Source: Dasania sp051277005
GTDB lineage: Bacteria > Pseudomonadota > Gammaproteobacteria > Pseudomonadales > Dasaniaceae
Direction of reading: 5' to 3'
Assembly (NCBI GenBank): GCA_051277005.1
Contig: JBNMPS010000054.1
Coordinates: 1 to 16,417 of the forward strand
DNA: 16,417 nucleotides
Shown: one piece after another, positions 7,073 to 14,490 of the stretch
Position numbering within the stretch: the first letter of the stretch is position 1
Layout: each line of letters starts with the position of its first letter
The notes under the pieces: generated by a model
Told to the model about the DNA's origin: nothing
Database searches by the model: none
Seen by the model: the letters and a program-made list of their open reading frames with translations, nothing else
Translations under genes and position numbers: made by a program

Positions 7073-8071
7073 ATGAATGTAATCAGCTTGGTGAGGGTAG
7101 GTATTTTGGTACTGTGGCTAGTAGCAGCAGGAAGTCTGTCAGCCGAGCCAATCACCATCAGATTTTCGCATATTGTCGCAGAAGATACTCCTAAGGGTTT
7201 GATGGCTTTAAAGTTTAAGGAACTAGTGAATAAAAGGCTGGCGGGAAAAGTAAACGTTAAAGTCTACCCTAATTCAATCTTATACGGAGACGGTAATGTT
7301 TTAGAGGCCATGTTGCTAGGAAATGTCGAATTAGCGGCGCCATCTTTATCAAAATTTCAGCGTTATACCAAGAAGCTACAGGTGTTTGATTTACCCTTTC
7401 TTTTTCGGGATATGGACGCGGTGGACGATTTCCAACGAAGTGAGGCGGGTAGGAAGCTATTAGACAGTCTGGAAGGAAAAATGCTGGTTGGGCTGGGGTA
7501 CTTACACAATGGCTTCAAACAGATCACATCAAATGGTCTCGTGCGAGTGCCTGCGGATCTATCAGGTGGCTTGTATAGAATTCAGTCTTCTGATGTTATT
7601 GAGACTCAATTTAAGGCAGTAGGTGCACTTCCCTTAAAAAAATCGTTCTCTGATACGTATCGGTTACTGAAAAATAAGTCTATTGATGGTACTGAAAATA
7701 CCTGGTCCAACATCTATTCCCAGCGATATCATGAGGTTCAAAATTACATTCTTGAGTCGAATCACGGGGTGCTGGATTATCTGGTCGTAACGTCTGCAGA
7801 ATTTTGGTTCGGCCTCCCGGATGATACGCGCATTGTGCTTAAACGAGCGATCGAGGACTCTATTGCGTTCGGCAACCGTGTCGCCCAAAAGAAGGCGAAA
7901 ACAGATAGGGCTGCTGTTATTGCTGCAGGTGAGGCAAGAGTTGTGGAGTTGTATGAGTATGAGCGACAGCAGTGGTTGCAGGCCATGATTCCGGTCTGGA
8001 AGAAGTTTGAGGATGATATTGGGCAGGATTTGATCGGCATTGCTGTTGGGAGTAATGCTGTCTCTAAATAG
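7073..8071 (+). CDS. dctP: TRAP dicarboxylate transporter substrate-binding protein DctP, copy 1
   Basis: A 332-residue periplasmic solute-binding protein of the DctP family, which captures C4-dicarboxylates and hands them to DctQM. A Sec signal peptide spans about 1-24 (MNVISLVRVGILVLWLVAAG...LSA). Family landmarks follow: FSHIVAEDTPKG, the carboxylate-binding Arg region YRIQSSDV, ENTWSNIYS and HGVLDYLVVTSAEFW. The frame is open upstream to 6953, but ATG 7073 is chosen because the sigma54 promoter (6978-6993) lies in between, GGAG at 7060 is a good ribosome binding site and the signal peptide starts here. It is about 55% identical by eye to the downstream DctP2 and has no permease genes of its own, so it may feed the same DctQM, perhaps with a different substrate range. 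Confidence 0.9.
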   Translation: MNVISLVRVGILVLWLVAAGSLSAEPITIRFSHIVAEDTPKGLMALKFKELVNKRLAGKVNVKVYPNSILYGDGNVLEAMLLGNVELAAPSLSKFQRYTKKLQVFDLPFLFRDMDAVDDFQRSEAGRKLLDSLEGKMLVGLGYLHNGFKQITSNGLVRVPADLSGGLYRIQSSDVIETQFKAVGALPLKKSFSDTYRLLKNKSIDGTENTWSNIYSQRYHEVQNYILESNHGVLDYLVVTSAEFWFGLPDDTRIVLKRAIEDSIAFGNRVAQKKAKTDRAAVIAAGEARVVELYEYERQQWLQAMIPVWKKFEDDIGQDLIGIAVGSNAVSK

Positions 8072-8450
8072 CCTTGCATTGAAAGGGGGGGGCTGTATTT
8101 AACCTCAAGTGATTAAGCGCTTTTTACCGTTATTGTTCGAAGGTACTAATCAAAGCGTTGCGCTGATTTTCGGCCAGGGCAGGTTTCACAAAAAAGGCGG
8201 TATATGGAGAGTACCCTCTTACCAAGACCTAGTGGGTGCCTATCCATAAGCCCCCATCCATAAGCCGCCGCAAGTCATTTTGTCCGCGGGAATGACAAAA
8301 AAAGAAAAGTCATTCTATTTTTGGATGACACTCGTTATTGTGCACTATGCCTGCCTGAGCTCTGTAGGCGGGTCAGGTTATGACTGACAGTAATGGTGCG
8401 CTCGGCCGAGAATATAGCGCTAAACTAAACCAAAGGTTAGCTAAAATTAT
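8072..8450. repeat. Intergenic region with small dyad repeats
   Basis: No gene is visible between dctP1 and the dctP2 control elements. ATCCATAAGCC occurs twice (8242 and 8256). At 8274-8329 two GTCATT / AATGAC type dyads enclose CCGCGGG, resembling the dispersed GTCATTCCCGCG repeats common in proteobacterial intergenic DNA. A further imperfect stem, CCTGCCT / AGGCGGG, is at 8350-8372. CTCGGCCGAG (8401-8410) is a perfect palindrome. No clear terminator for dctP1 was found. Confidence 0.35.
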
Positions 8451-8468
8451 GTGGGGGGATCCCCCTTA
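8451..8468. promoter_or_regulatory. Candidate distal DctD enhancer site, dctP2
   Basis: A perfect dyad, GGGGGATCCCCC (8454-8465), is centred 116.5 bp before the -24 element, exactly as in front of dctP1. The sequence differs from the TGGG-N10-CCCA form of the other sites, so the identity rests on position and symmetry. Confidence 0.4.
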
Positions 8469-8482
8469 TGCAATGGATGCTC

Positions 8483-8500
8483 TGGGCGATATATGCCCCA
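8483..8500. promoter_or_regulatory. Candidate proximal DctD enhancer site, dctP2
   Basis: TGGGCGATATATGCCCCA has the same TGGG-N10-CCCA form as the sites at 6853-6870 and 6215-6232. It is centred 84.5 bp before the dctP2 -24 element. Confidence 0.5.
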
Positions 8501-8575
8501 TTCTTCTTCCGCCCGCTTAAAATATTAACAAGTTAACATATTGATTTATAATGATATTTTTATTTGTAACACTCT

Positions 8576-8591
8576 TGGCCCAAGGATTGCT
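8576..8591 (+). promoter_or_regulatory. Sigma54 promoter of dctP2QM
   Basis: TGGCCC-AAGGA-TTGCT has GG (8577-8578) and GC (8589-8590) 10 bases apart. Predicted start near 8602, 67 nt before the dctP2 ATG, matching the spacing at dctP1. Confidence 0.78.
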
Positions 8592-8668
8592 GTAATAGCT
8601 AATAGCGCAATTGTGTGCGAGGTGAATTAGCTGTTTTACCAAACAATAAAAAACGAGGAATTTAGTCG

Positions 8669-9679
8669 ATGAAATTACGTAAACTATGTATTACGGGCGC
8701 TGTCGCAGCGTTCTCTTTAATGAGTCTTGGATCAGTAGCGGCACCAATTGAGCTTAAATTTTCACATGTGGTCTCCGAAAAAACGCCGAAAGGAGAGATG
8801 GCGAATCACTTTAAGCGATTAATTGAAGAGCGCCTACCGGGTAAGGTTGTGGTTAAAGTCTTCCCAAATTCACAGCTGTTTGGTGACAACAAAGTACTGG
8901 AGGCTATGCAATTAGGTGATGTACAAATTGCTGCTCCTTCACTGTCTAAATTTAAAAAATATACCAAGAAGTTACAAATATATGATCTGCCATTTTTGTT
9001 CGAAGACATGGCTGCCGTAGATCGTTTCCAGCAGGGGCCAGAGGGTCAGTCCCTACTTAAATCATTGGAGTCTAAGGGCTTACTGGGTTTAGGTTACCTG
9101 CACAACGGCATGAAACAGTTGTCTTCAAGTAGTCCGGTTCAGGTTCCTGCTCAGGCTAAAGGCAAGAAGTTCCGTATTATGTCTTCAGACGTACTGGCTG
9201 CGCAGTTCCATTCAGTTGATGCGATGGCCGTGAAAAAGCCTTTCTCTGAAGTGTTTACCTTGCTGCAAACTAAAGCGATTGATGGGCAAGAAAATACCTG
9301 GTCAAACATCTATTCAAAGAAATTCTTTGAGGTTCAGCCTTTCATTACTGAAAGTGATCACGGTGTACTCGATTATCTGATTGTGACTTCAGCGTCTTTC
9401 TGGAATGGGCTACCAAGTGATATACGGCCAGTGATCAAGAAAGCGCTTGATGAATCAATTGCATTTGGAAATAAAATCGCCGCCCAAAAAGCTTTGGCCG
9501 ATAGACAAGCCATTATCGATTCTGGAAGGAGCAAAGTGTTGCCTCTAACCACGGCTCAACGCAGCCAGTGGGTGAATAAAATGGTGCCCGTATGGAAGCA
9601 GTTTGAAGGTGAAATTGGCAAAGATTTAATATCATCTGCCTTGGCTTCAAATAAGTCCAGCCTTTCAGTGGCTAAATAA
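8669..9679 (+). CDS. dctP: TRAP dicarboxylate transporter substrate-binding protein DctP, copy 2
   Basis: A 336-residue periplasmic binding protein, the first gene of the dctPQM operon. The signal peptide is about 1-25 (MKLRKLCITGAVAAFSLMSL... ending SVAA). Family motifs match copy 1: FSHVVSEKTPKG, KFRIMSSDV with the conserved Arg that salt-bridges the substrate carboxylate, ENTWSNIYS and HGVLDYLIVTSASFW. C4-dicarboxylates (succinate, fumarate, malate) are the likely ligands because of the close match to characterised DctP proteins and the DctBD regulator. GAGG at 8655 is the ribosome binding site. A hairpin in the 82-bp gap to dctQ probably reduces read-through, giving more binding protein than permease. 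Confidence 0.92.
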   Translation: MKLRKLCITGAVAAFSLMSLGSVAAPIELKFSHVVSEKTPKGEMANHFKRLIEERLPGKVVVKVFPNSQLFGDNKVLEAMQLGDVQIAAPSLSKFKKYTKKLQIYDLPFLFEDMAAVDRFQQGPEGQSLLKSLESKGLLGLGYLHNGMKQLSSSSPVQVPAQAKGKKFRIMSSDVLAAQFHSVDAMAVKKPFSEVFTLLQTKAIDGQENTWSNIYSKKFFEVQPFITESDHGVLDYLIVTSASFWNGLPSDIRPVIKKALDESIAFGNKIAAQKALADRQAIIDSGRSKVLPLTTAQRSQWVNKMVPVWKQFEGEIGKDLISSALASNKSSLSVAK

Positions 9680-9698
9680 AAGATAGTGTTAGGCCTTG

Positions 9699-9738
9699 AT
9701 GGGCGGCCTGCTGGTATTGGTATACCGCCCATATTTTT
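9699..9738 (+). terminator. Intercistronic attenuator hairpin between dctP2 and dctQ
   Basis: ATGGGCGG (9699-9706) pairs perfectly with CCGCCCAT (9725-9732) around an 18-base loop and is followed by ATTTTT. Partial termination here would favour dctP over dctQM, as expected for TRAP operons, where binding protein is needed in excess. It could also simply block 3' decay of the dctP message. Confidence 0.65.
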
Positions 9739-9761
9739 AAAATCCATCGAGGGTTGATGTA

Positions 9762-10352
9762 GTGGTTGTCGGTAAATATTTAGAGCGTTTCGAGGAAAAC
9801 TTTATCAGTTTAATACTGGTGGTTATGACTCTCCTCGTATTCACAGAGGTTATTCTGCGGTTTGTCTTTGGTATCGGCGTTATGTGGATGGAGGAGGTGA
9901 CGCTGACACTGGCGGCGTGGTTCGTGTTATTCGGTATGTCCTACGGGCTCAAAGTAGGTGCCCATATCAGTGTCGATGCATTCGTTAATATTCTTCCTAA
10001 TAAAACTAAGCGTATTGTCACGGGATTGGCGCTGTTACTGTCGTTGGGTTATTGCGGGCTTTTGATTTCAGGAAGTTTTGTGTACCTCTCTAAGATGAAA
10101 ATGATTGCTCTTGAGATGGATGACTTACCACTTCAAAAATGGCAGGTTATGAGTATTTTAGTCGGCGGTTTTGTTCTGCTGGGGTATCGCTTGCTAGGTC
10201 TTTTGGTGGGTGTTGTTAGAGGGACGGTTGACGGCTTTAAACATACCGATGAAGTTAAGGAAAGCTTGCACCTGGCAGAAGAGGTACGGGCAGAAGTGGA
10301 TGCTGTATTCGTTGAGCACAATTCTGAAGTAGCTAAGGGGCATAGCAAATGA
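9762..10352 (+). CDS. dctQ: TRAP transporter small permease DctQ
   Basis: A 196-residue inner-membrane protein with four predicted transmembrane helices (about 13-35, 48-65, 88-108 and 128-150), the DctQ topology, and family features such as EVILRFVFGIGVMWMEEV and the G-A-H-I-x-V-D stretch. It forms a complex with DctM. It starts with GTG, supported by GAGGG at 9749-9753. A charged C-terminal tail of about 40 residues is longer than usual. Its stop overlaps the dctM start (ATGA), so the two are translationally coupled. Confidence 0.88.
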   Translation: MVVGKYLERFEENFISLILVVMTLLVFTEVILRFVFGIGVMWMEEVTLTLAAWFVLFGMSYGLKVGAHISVDAFVNILPNKTKRIVTGLALLLSLGYCGLLISGSFVYLSKMKMIALEMDDLPLQKWQVMSILVGGFVLLGYRLLGLLVGVVRGTVDGFKHTDEVKESLHLAEEVRAEVDAVFVEHNSEVAKGHSK

Positions 10353-11734
10353 CTATAGCAACTCTTTTTTTGGTTTTATTTGGATGTATGCTCATTGGAA
10401 TGCCTGTGGCTATTGCGCTGGGCTTCTCGAGTATCGTAACAATTTTGTTTTTTTCAAGTGATTCAATCGCGTCAATTGCACTGAAGTTTTACGAAGCAAC
10501 TTCTGGGCACTATACTCTGCTTGCAATCCCATTTTTTATTTTATCCTCCGCTTTTTTGACAACAGGTGGCGTAGCGCGGCGTTTGATTGATTTTGCGATC
10601 AGTTGTGTAGGGCATATTAGTGGTGGTATGGCAATGGCCTCAGTGCTTGCCTGTATGTTATTTGCCGCGGTATCCGGCTCTTCCCCTGCAACGGTTGCTG
10701 CTATTGGCTCAATCGTTATTGCAGGAATGGTTCGTGTAGGCTATCCGGAAAAATTTGCAGCCGGTGTTATTGCTAATGCGGGAACATTAGGTATTTTGAT
10801 TCCACCTTCCATCGTTATGCTGGTCTACGCTTCAGCAACAGAGGTCTCAGTGGCGCGGTTGTTTATGGCGGGTTTGCTCCCCGGCTTGATGATGGGTGGC
10901 ATTTTGATGCTAGCTATTTATATTATCGCTCGTATCAAAAAACTTCCTGCTTCTCCGTTTCCTGGTTTTGGTACCTTGTTCCGCACCGGTTTGGTGGCCA
11001 TGGGCGGAATGATGATGGTATTTATTGTATTGGGGTCGATCTATGGCGGCGTTGCAAGCCCAACAGAGGCTGCTGCCGTTGCTGCGGTTTATGGGTTTGT
11101 GATTGCGGTGTTTGGTTATCGCGATATTGGCCCACTTAAAGGTATCCCGTGGAAAAAGACCGATGAGACTATGGTTAAAGCGGTTTTCCGCAACCTGCTT
11201 CAAATGGGATTAGCTTTACCGCGTAGCGTTATCGATAAGGACGTGAAAGTGGTCTTGTTAAATGCTTCCAAAGTGTCGTTAATGCTCTTGTTCATTATCG
11301 GTAATGCTATGTTGTTCGCCCATGTACTGACAACAGAGCGGATACCTCATGAGATCGTTGGGGCGATTGTGGAGTGGGGCCTTCCTGCTTGGGGCTTCCT
11401 GATTATTCTTAATCTCATACTGTTGCTGGCGGGTAACTTTATGGAGCCCACGGCGATTCTACTGATTGTGGCCCCCATCATGTTTCCGGTTGCAATGCAG
11501 CTGGGTATTGATCCTATCCACCTGGGTATCATTATGGTGGTCAATATGGAAATTGGCATGTTAACACCACCCGTAGGGCTCAATCTTTTTGTTACAGCGG
11601 GCATTACAGGAAAGAGTCTTGGTTGGGCAACAAAGGCGGCTTTACCTTGGCTGATGCTATTGTTGATGTTCCTAGTGTTGATTACCTATGTTCCTAGTAT
11701 TTCACTGTTCTTGCCAGATTTACTAGGGCAGTAG
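10349..11734 (+). CDS. dctM: TRAP transporter large permease DctM
   Basis: A 461-residue membrane protein with about twelve hydrophobic segments that carries Na+-coupled dicarboxylate transport with DctQ and the DctP proteins. DctM motifs are clear: GMPVAIALG near residue 17, AAVSGSSPATVAAIGS near 110, ILIPPSIVMLVYA near 150, GGVASPTEAAAVAAVYG near 230 and LTPPVGLNLFVTAG near 405. It is about 30 residues longer than many DctM proteins because of a cytoplasmic loop at about 255-300 (GIPWKKTDETM...). Start ATG overlaps the dctQ stop. A strong terminator follows. Confidence 0.92.
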   Translation: MTIATLFLVLFGCMLIGMPVAIALGFSSIVTILFFSSDSIASIALKFYEATSGHYTLLAIPFFILSSAFLTTGGVARRLIDFAISCVGHISGGMAMASVLACMLFAAVSGSSPATVAAIGSIVIAGMVRVGYPEKFAAGVIANAGTLGILIPPSIVMLVYASATEVSVARLFMAGLLPGLMMGGILMLAIYIIARIKKLPASPFPGFGTLFRTGLVAMGGMMMVFIVLGSIYGGVASPTEAAAVAAVYGFVIAVFGYRDIGPLKGIPWKKTDETMVKAVFRNLLQMGLALPRSVIDKDVKVVLLNASKVSLMLLFIIGNAMLFAHVLTTERIPHEIVGAIVEWGLPAWGFLIILNLILLLAGNFMEPTAILLIVAPIMFPVAMQLGIDPIHLGIIMVVNMEIGMLTPPVGLNLFVTAGITGKSLGWATKAALPWLMLLLMFLVLITYVPSISLFLPDLLGQ

Positions 11735-11754
11735 GGCTGGGTATTTTCATTACA

Positions 11755-11789
11755 GGGAGGCTTGGTGAATCCAAGTGCTCCCTTTTTTT
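11755..11789 (+). terminator. Rho-independent terminator of the dctPQM operon
   Basis: The left arm GGGAGGCTTGG pairs with CCAAGTGCTCCC (one small bulge) around a five-base loop and is followed by seven T at 11783-11789. It separates dctM from dctD, so dctD has its own transcript. Confidence 0.85.
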
Positions 11790-11885
11790 CGATAATGATG
11801 GTCAATAAACGATAGAATGAGAAATTAGCCAGGTTTAAGTTATTCACCTGTCGGGAATAAAACCGGCCGAAATAGAGGAAGTTTA

Positions 11886-13286
11886 ATGGGAGCCGATAAC
11901 GAAAAAAGTCTGAGTCTTGGGCCGGTATTTTTTGTTGATGACGAACAGCATATTCGCGGTGCGGTGCGTCAGTTATTGGAGTTACACGACTATCAAGTCG
12001 AGACTTTTACCAGTGCTGCAGAGGTTGTTAATAAGTGTGATAGCCAATGGCCTGGGGTGCTCATTACCGATATCAATATGCCCGGTATGGATGGCCTGGC
12101 GTTGACTGAGGCGGTTTTGAAAAAAGATAAAGATCTGCCCGTGATATTACTCTCTGGGCATGGTGATATTTCCATGGCGGTAAATGCCATTCGGCGCGGT
12201 GCGTATGATTTTATTGAAAAGCCTTTTGACGGTGATCATTTGCTGGAAGTGATTCGTCGTGCGCTAGAAAAGAGACAGCTGACGATTGAAAACCGTAGCC
12301 TAAGAGCCGAAGTAGAGAGTTTCTCCTCTCCTGGCCCAAGGGTATTGGGTAATAGTCCGGCTGTACAGCGAACGCGTTCATTGGTAAATCATATCATTGA
12401 TATGCCCGCTGACATTCTTTTATATGGAGAAACGGGAACGGGTAAGGATTTGATCGCCCGTTATCTGCATGACCACAGTTCACGTAAAGATAAGAAGTTT
12501 GTTGCCATCAATTGTGGTGCCCTGCCGGAAAATATCATCGAGAGTGAGCTGTTTGGTTATGAATCTGGAGCCTTTACCGGTGCGGATAAACGTCGTATTG
12601 GAAAGTTTGAATACGCTAATGGCGGCACCTTGTTTCTGGATGAAGTCGAAAGTATGCCCATGTTGCTTCAGGTTAAGCTTTTGCGGGTACTTGAGGAGCG
12701 GGTAGTAGAACGTTTAGGGGGCAATGAACTGATTCCTATTGATATTCGGGTGGTGGCAGCGACAAAAGTCGACCTTCTGGAGATGAGTGAAAAATCTGAG
12801 TTCCGTAGGGATTTGTACTACCGCTTAAACCTAGTGACAATTCCTATTCCTCCGCTCAGGGATAGAATGGAAGATATACCGTTACTATTTCAGCACTTTG
12901 CGCTGCTCGCCTCGGAACGTTATGAGCGCGAACTGATTCCACTTAGCCAAGAGCGTATGGCTCGATTGTATGATCAGCAGTGGCCGGGAAATGTACGCGA
13001 GCTTAGGAATTTCGCCGAGCGCTATGTTCTTTTGGGCGATAATGCATTTGAAGTGGGGGGTGTTAATGCTCATCAGGACGAAGATCTGCACCGACGATTA
13101 TCTTTGATTGAGCGTGTGGAGGCTTTCGAGAGTTCGCTTATCGAAGACGCGTTGGTGAAAACGGGTGGGTCCATTAAAGATACCATGGTGTCTCTGGGTA
13201 CGCCCCGTAAAACACTGTATGACAAGATGAAAAAATATAATATCGAGCGACGAGATTGCATGGGTAGGAGAAAGAGTAAAGGTTAA
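11886..13286 (+). CDS. dctD: C4-dicarboxylate response regulator DctD, sigma54-dependent activator
   Basis: A 466-residue NtrC-family activator. The receiver domain (about 12-125) has the acidic pair Asp18-Asp19, phospho-acceptor Asp62 in TDINMPG and Lys112 in EKPF. The AAA+ domain has Walker A GETGTGKD (181-188), the sigma54-contacting GAFTGA loop (228-233) and Walker B LFLDE ending at 252-253. The C-terminus (about 415-462) is a Fis-type helix-turn-helix. AGAGGA upstream supports the ATG. Phosphorylated by DctB, it should bind upstream dyads and activate the sigma54 promoters in this window (dctP1, dctP2QM, probably the sRNA candidate and the porin). No sigma54 site was found before dctD itself. 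Confidence 0.92.
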   Translation: MGADNEKSLSLGPVFFVDDEQHIRGAVRQLLELHDYQVETFTSAAEVVNKCDSQWPGVLITDINMPGMDGLALTEAVLKKDKDLPVILLSGHGDISMAVNAIRRGAYDFIEKPFDGDHLLEVIRRALEKRQLTIENRSLRAEVESFSSPGPRVLGNSPAVQRTRSLVNHIIDMPADILLYGETGTGKDLIARYLHDHSSRKDKKFVAINCGALPENIIESELFGYESGAFTGADKRRIGKFEYANGGTLFLDEVESMPMLLQVKLLRVLEERVVERLGGNELIPIDIRVVAATKVDLLEMSEKSEFRRDLYYRLNLVTIPIPPLRDRMEDIPLLFQHFALLASERYERELIPLSQERMARLYDQQWPGNVRELRNFAERYVLLGDNAFEVGGVNAHQDEDLHRRLSLIERVEAFESSLIEDALVKTGGSIKDTMVSLGTPRKTLYDKMKKYNIERRDCMGRRKSKG

Positions 13287-13512
13287 TTTTTAGTCACTAA
13301 CTTTTTTCATTCAAAAAATTGCCTGTCTTTCGGCGGGCACATTGATCAATGTTTGTTAAATTCCCTTCTTGATTTTTTATTTCTTTCGCTTCAAATACCG
13401 GTTGTTTTTTTTAATTATTAATGTGCAGTTCCGGTTAAGACGGGGTGGGCTATCCCCAAATTATTCCCTGATTTTATTCTTATATTTTAAGCCGATAGGC
13501 AGCGCCTATAAA

Positions 13513-13530
13513 CGGGTATCTCTCCCCCCA
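13513..13530. promoter_or_regulatory. Candidate distal DctD-like site before the sRNA
   Basis: CGGGTATCTCTCCCCCCA fits NGGG-N10-CCCA. It is centred 126.5 bp before the -24 element, not the 116.5 of the dctP promoters, so support is modest. Confidence 0.3.
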
Positions 13531-13553
13531 TTTTTAAGTTCTCGGATTTTATT

Positions 13554-13577
13554 AATATGCGGATCATCACCCATATT
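13554..13577. promoter_or_regulatory. Candidate proximal DctD-like dyad before the sRNA
   Basis: AATATG (13554-13559) and CATATT (13572-13577) form a dyad whose arms, AATATGCG and CCCATATT, closely match the dctP1 distal dyad arms AATATGGG and CCCATATT. The spacer is 8 rather than 10 bases and the centre is 82.5 bp before the -24 element. Confidence 0.4.
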
Positions 13578-13647
13578 ATTATTTAAAAAATCGCTAGGTT
13601 TGTGTAAGCTTTTGAAAAATAAGGCTAAAAGTAAATTTATTTATTTT

Positions 13648-13663
13648 TGGCATGCAAGTTGCT
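13648..13663 (+). promoter_or_regulatory. Orphan sigma54 promoter
   Basis: TGGCAT-GCAAG-TTGCT has GG (13649-13650) and GC (13661-13662) 10 bases apart. Predicted start of transcription is near 13674. No protein gene follows; a strong terminator does, at 13726. Confidence 0.68.
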
Positions 13664-13673
13664 TTTGCGTGTG

Positions 13674-13751
13674 GGTGAGCGTCGCTTTAGTCGTTGATGT
13701 TAATTTAATATTGGATCTCCATTTGCGCCCTACGTTGTAGGGCGATTTTTT
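13674..13751 (+). ncRNA. Candidate sigma54-dependent small RNA, about 78 nt
   Basis: The transcript is defined by the sigma54 promoter (13648-13663) and the terminator (13726-13751). The first 50 nt are AU-rich and look unstructured, with GGATCTCC at 13713-13720, which contains UCUCC, complementary to ribosome binding sites; the 3' end is a stable stem with a U-tail. This is the layout of Hfq-type trans-acting sRNAs. A 21-codon frame (from GTG 13675) has no ribosome binding site. No known RNA family was recognised. Function, targets and DctD control are inference. Confidence 0.5.
13726..13751 (+). terminator. Strong rho-independent terminator
   Basis: CGCCCTAC (13726-13733) pairs perfectly with GTAGGGCG (13737-13744) around a three-base loop, followed by A and six T (13746-13751). 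No coding gene ends here, so it most likely ends the small RNA. Confidence 0.82.
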
Positions 13752-14490
13752 ACAGTTTTATGTCGTTTCTACATTCGCCAATTAATCTTTATGGATAATG
13801 TTGTCGAAGAGTAATAGCGATTAAAAACTGAAAGTGATCTGGCTATAGCTGGGTTTACCAATTGCTAATAATAACAGGAAAAAATTATACTAAAGATTCA
13901 ATAATTATTCGATTCCATTTCCATCTCTATAGTATTGCTAAGTATCGAGTTCGATACTGGCCGATGATTCGTATTCGTTTCTCTCACGTTATTTTTAACG
14001 GCATAATCCAGCGGTGTCGTAACGGGCGACTTATAATACGACCGATATTTTTATTTCCCGTGGAGGTAGTCTAGTGATTACTCTTATTATAAAGGCTATT
14101 TTTCACGCTCTGTATAGTTAGGTTTATTATCATAAGCGCCGGTAACAATTTCAGTCCTTGCTATAGAGCTTTTCACGCACACGTTTTGTAGTACCAGCCC
14201 TATCTCTATCAGCGCCAGAGAACCAATCACTGTGTTTAAGTTAATGCAAGGGCGGATCCATCAGCAATACACCAGCCTTGAAAACCTTAGCCAATAAAAA
14301 AGAAAGCAAGCAAGCATTGGCGACTTGAATTATTTTATGACCTTTTCTTGAATGGCACTATTCGGGTGACTTCTGCTACACACTCACTCAACTAATAGGT
14401 AGAAAACCACACGTTTTATCCAGCAATAAACAGGCGTAAAAGTAGATTAACTCATTGAAATAAAAGGTATTAAATAATTAAAGTCTCACT
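13752..14490. other. Gene-free region upstream of the porin
   Basis: I see no credible gene; a 70-codon frame at 13862-14074 looks accidental. A perfect inverted repeat, AGTATCGA-GT-TCGATACT, is at 13941-13958 and could be an operator. CACACGTTTT occurs twice (14178 and 14408). No TGGG-N10-CCCA dyad was found at the distances seen for dctP, so the enhancer of the porin promoter is not identified. Confidence 0.35.

Larger units (their letters stand above)
13287..13647. other. Gene-poor region upstream of the sRNA promoter, with dyads
   Basis: No credible gene; an open frame at 13369-13740 starts with TTG, has no ribosome binding site and ends inside a terminator hairpin. Dyads present: the perfect 14-bp palindrome ACATTGATCAATGT (13339-13352), ATAGGC-AGC-GCCTAT (13495-13509), and the two DctD-like sites listed separately. 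GCCTG / CGGGC at 13321-13338 could be part of a dctD terminator but has no T-run. Confidence 0.35.

Noticed and set aside
13712..13727. Second GG-N10-GC match within the candidate sRNA
   Set aside because: The -24 is TGGA and it would start transcription inside the terminator; likely chance.
13369..13740. 123-codon open frame
   Set aside because: It starts with TTG, has no ribosome binding site, odd composition (many Phe, Leu, Ile, Lys, Arg) and ends within a terminator hairpin; the sigma54 promoter lies within it.
13674..13751. Pairing of the sRNA UCUCCA stretch with the dctP1 ribosome binding site (UGGAG)
   Set aside because: Only five base pairs; no better than expected for any GGAG-type site.
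13862..14074. 70-codon plus-strand frame
   Set aside because: No start signal or recognisable protein features; a perfect DNA dyad lies inside it.
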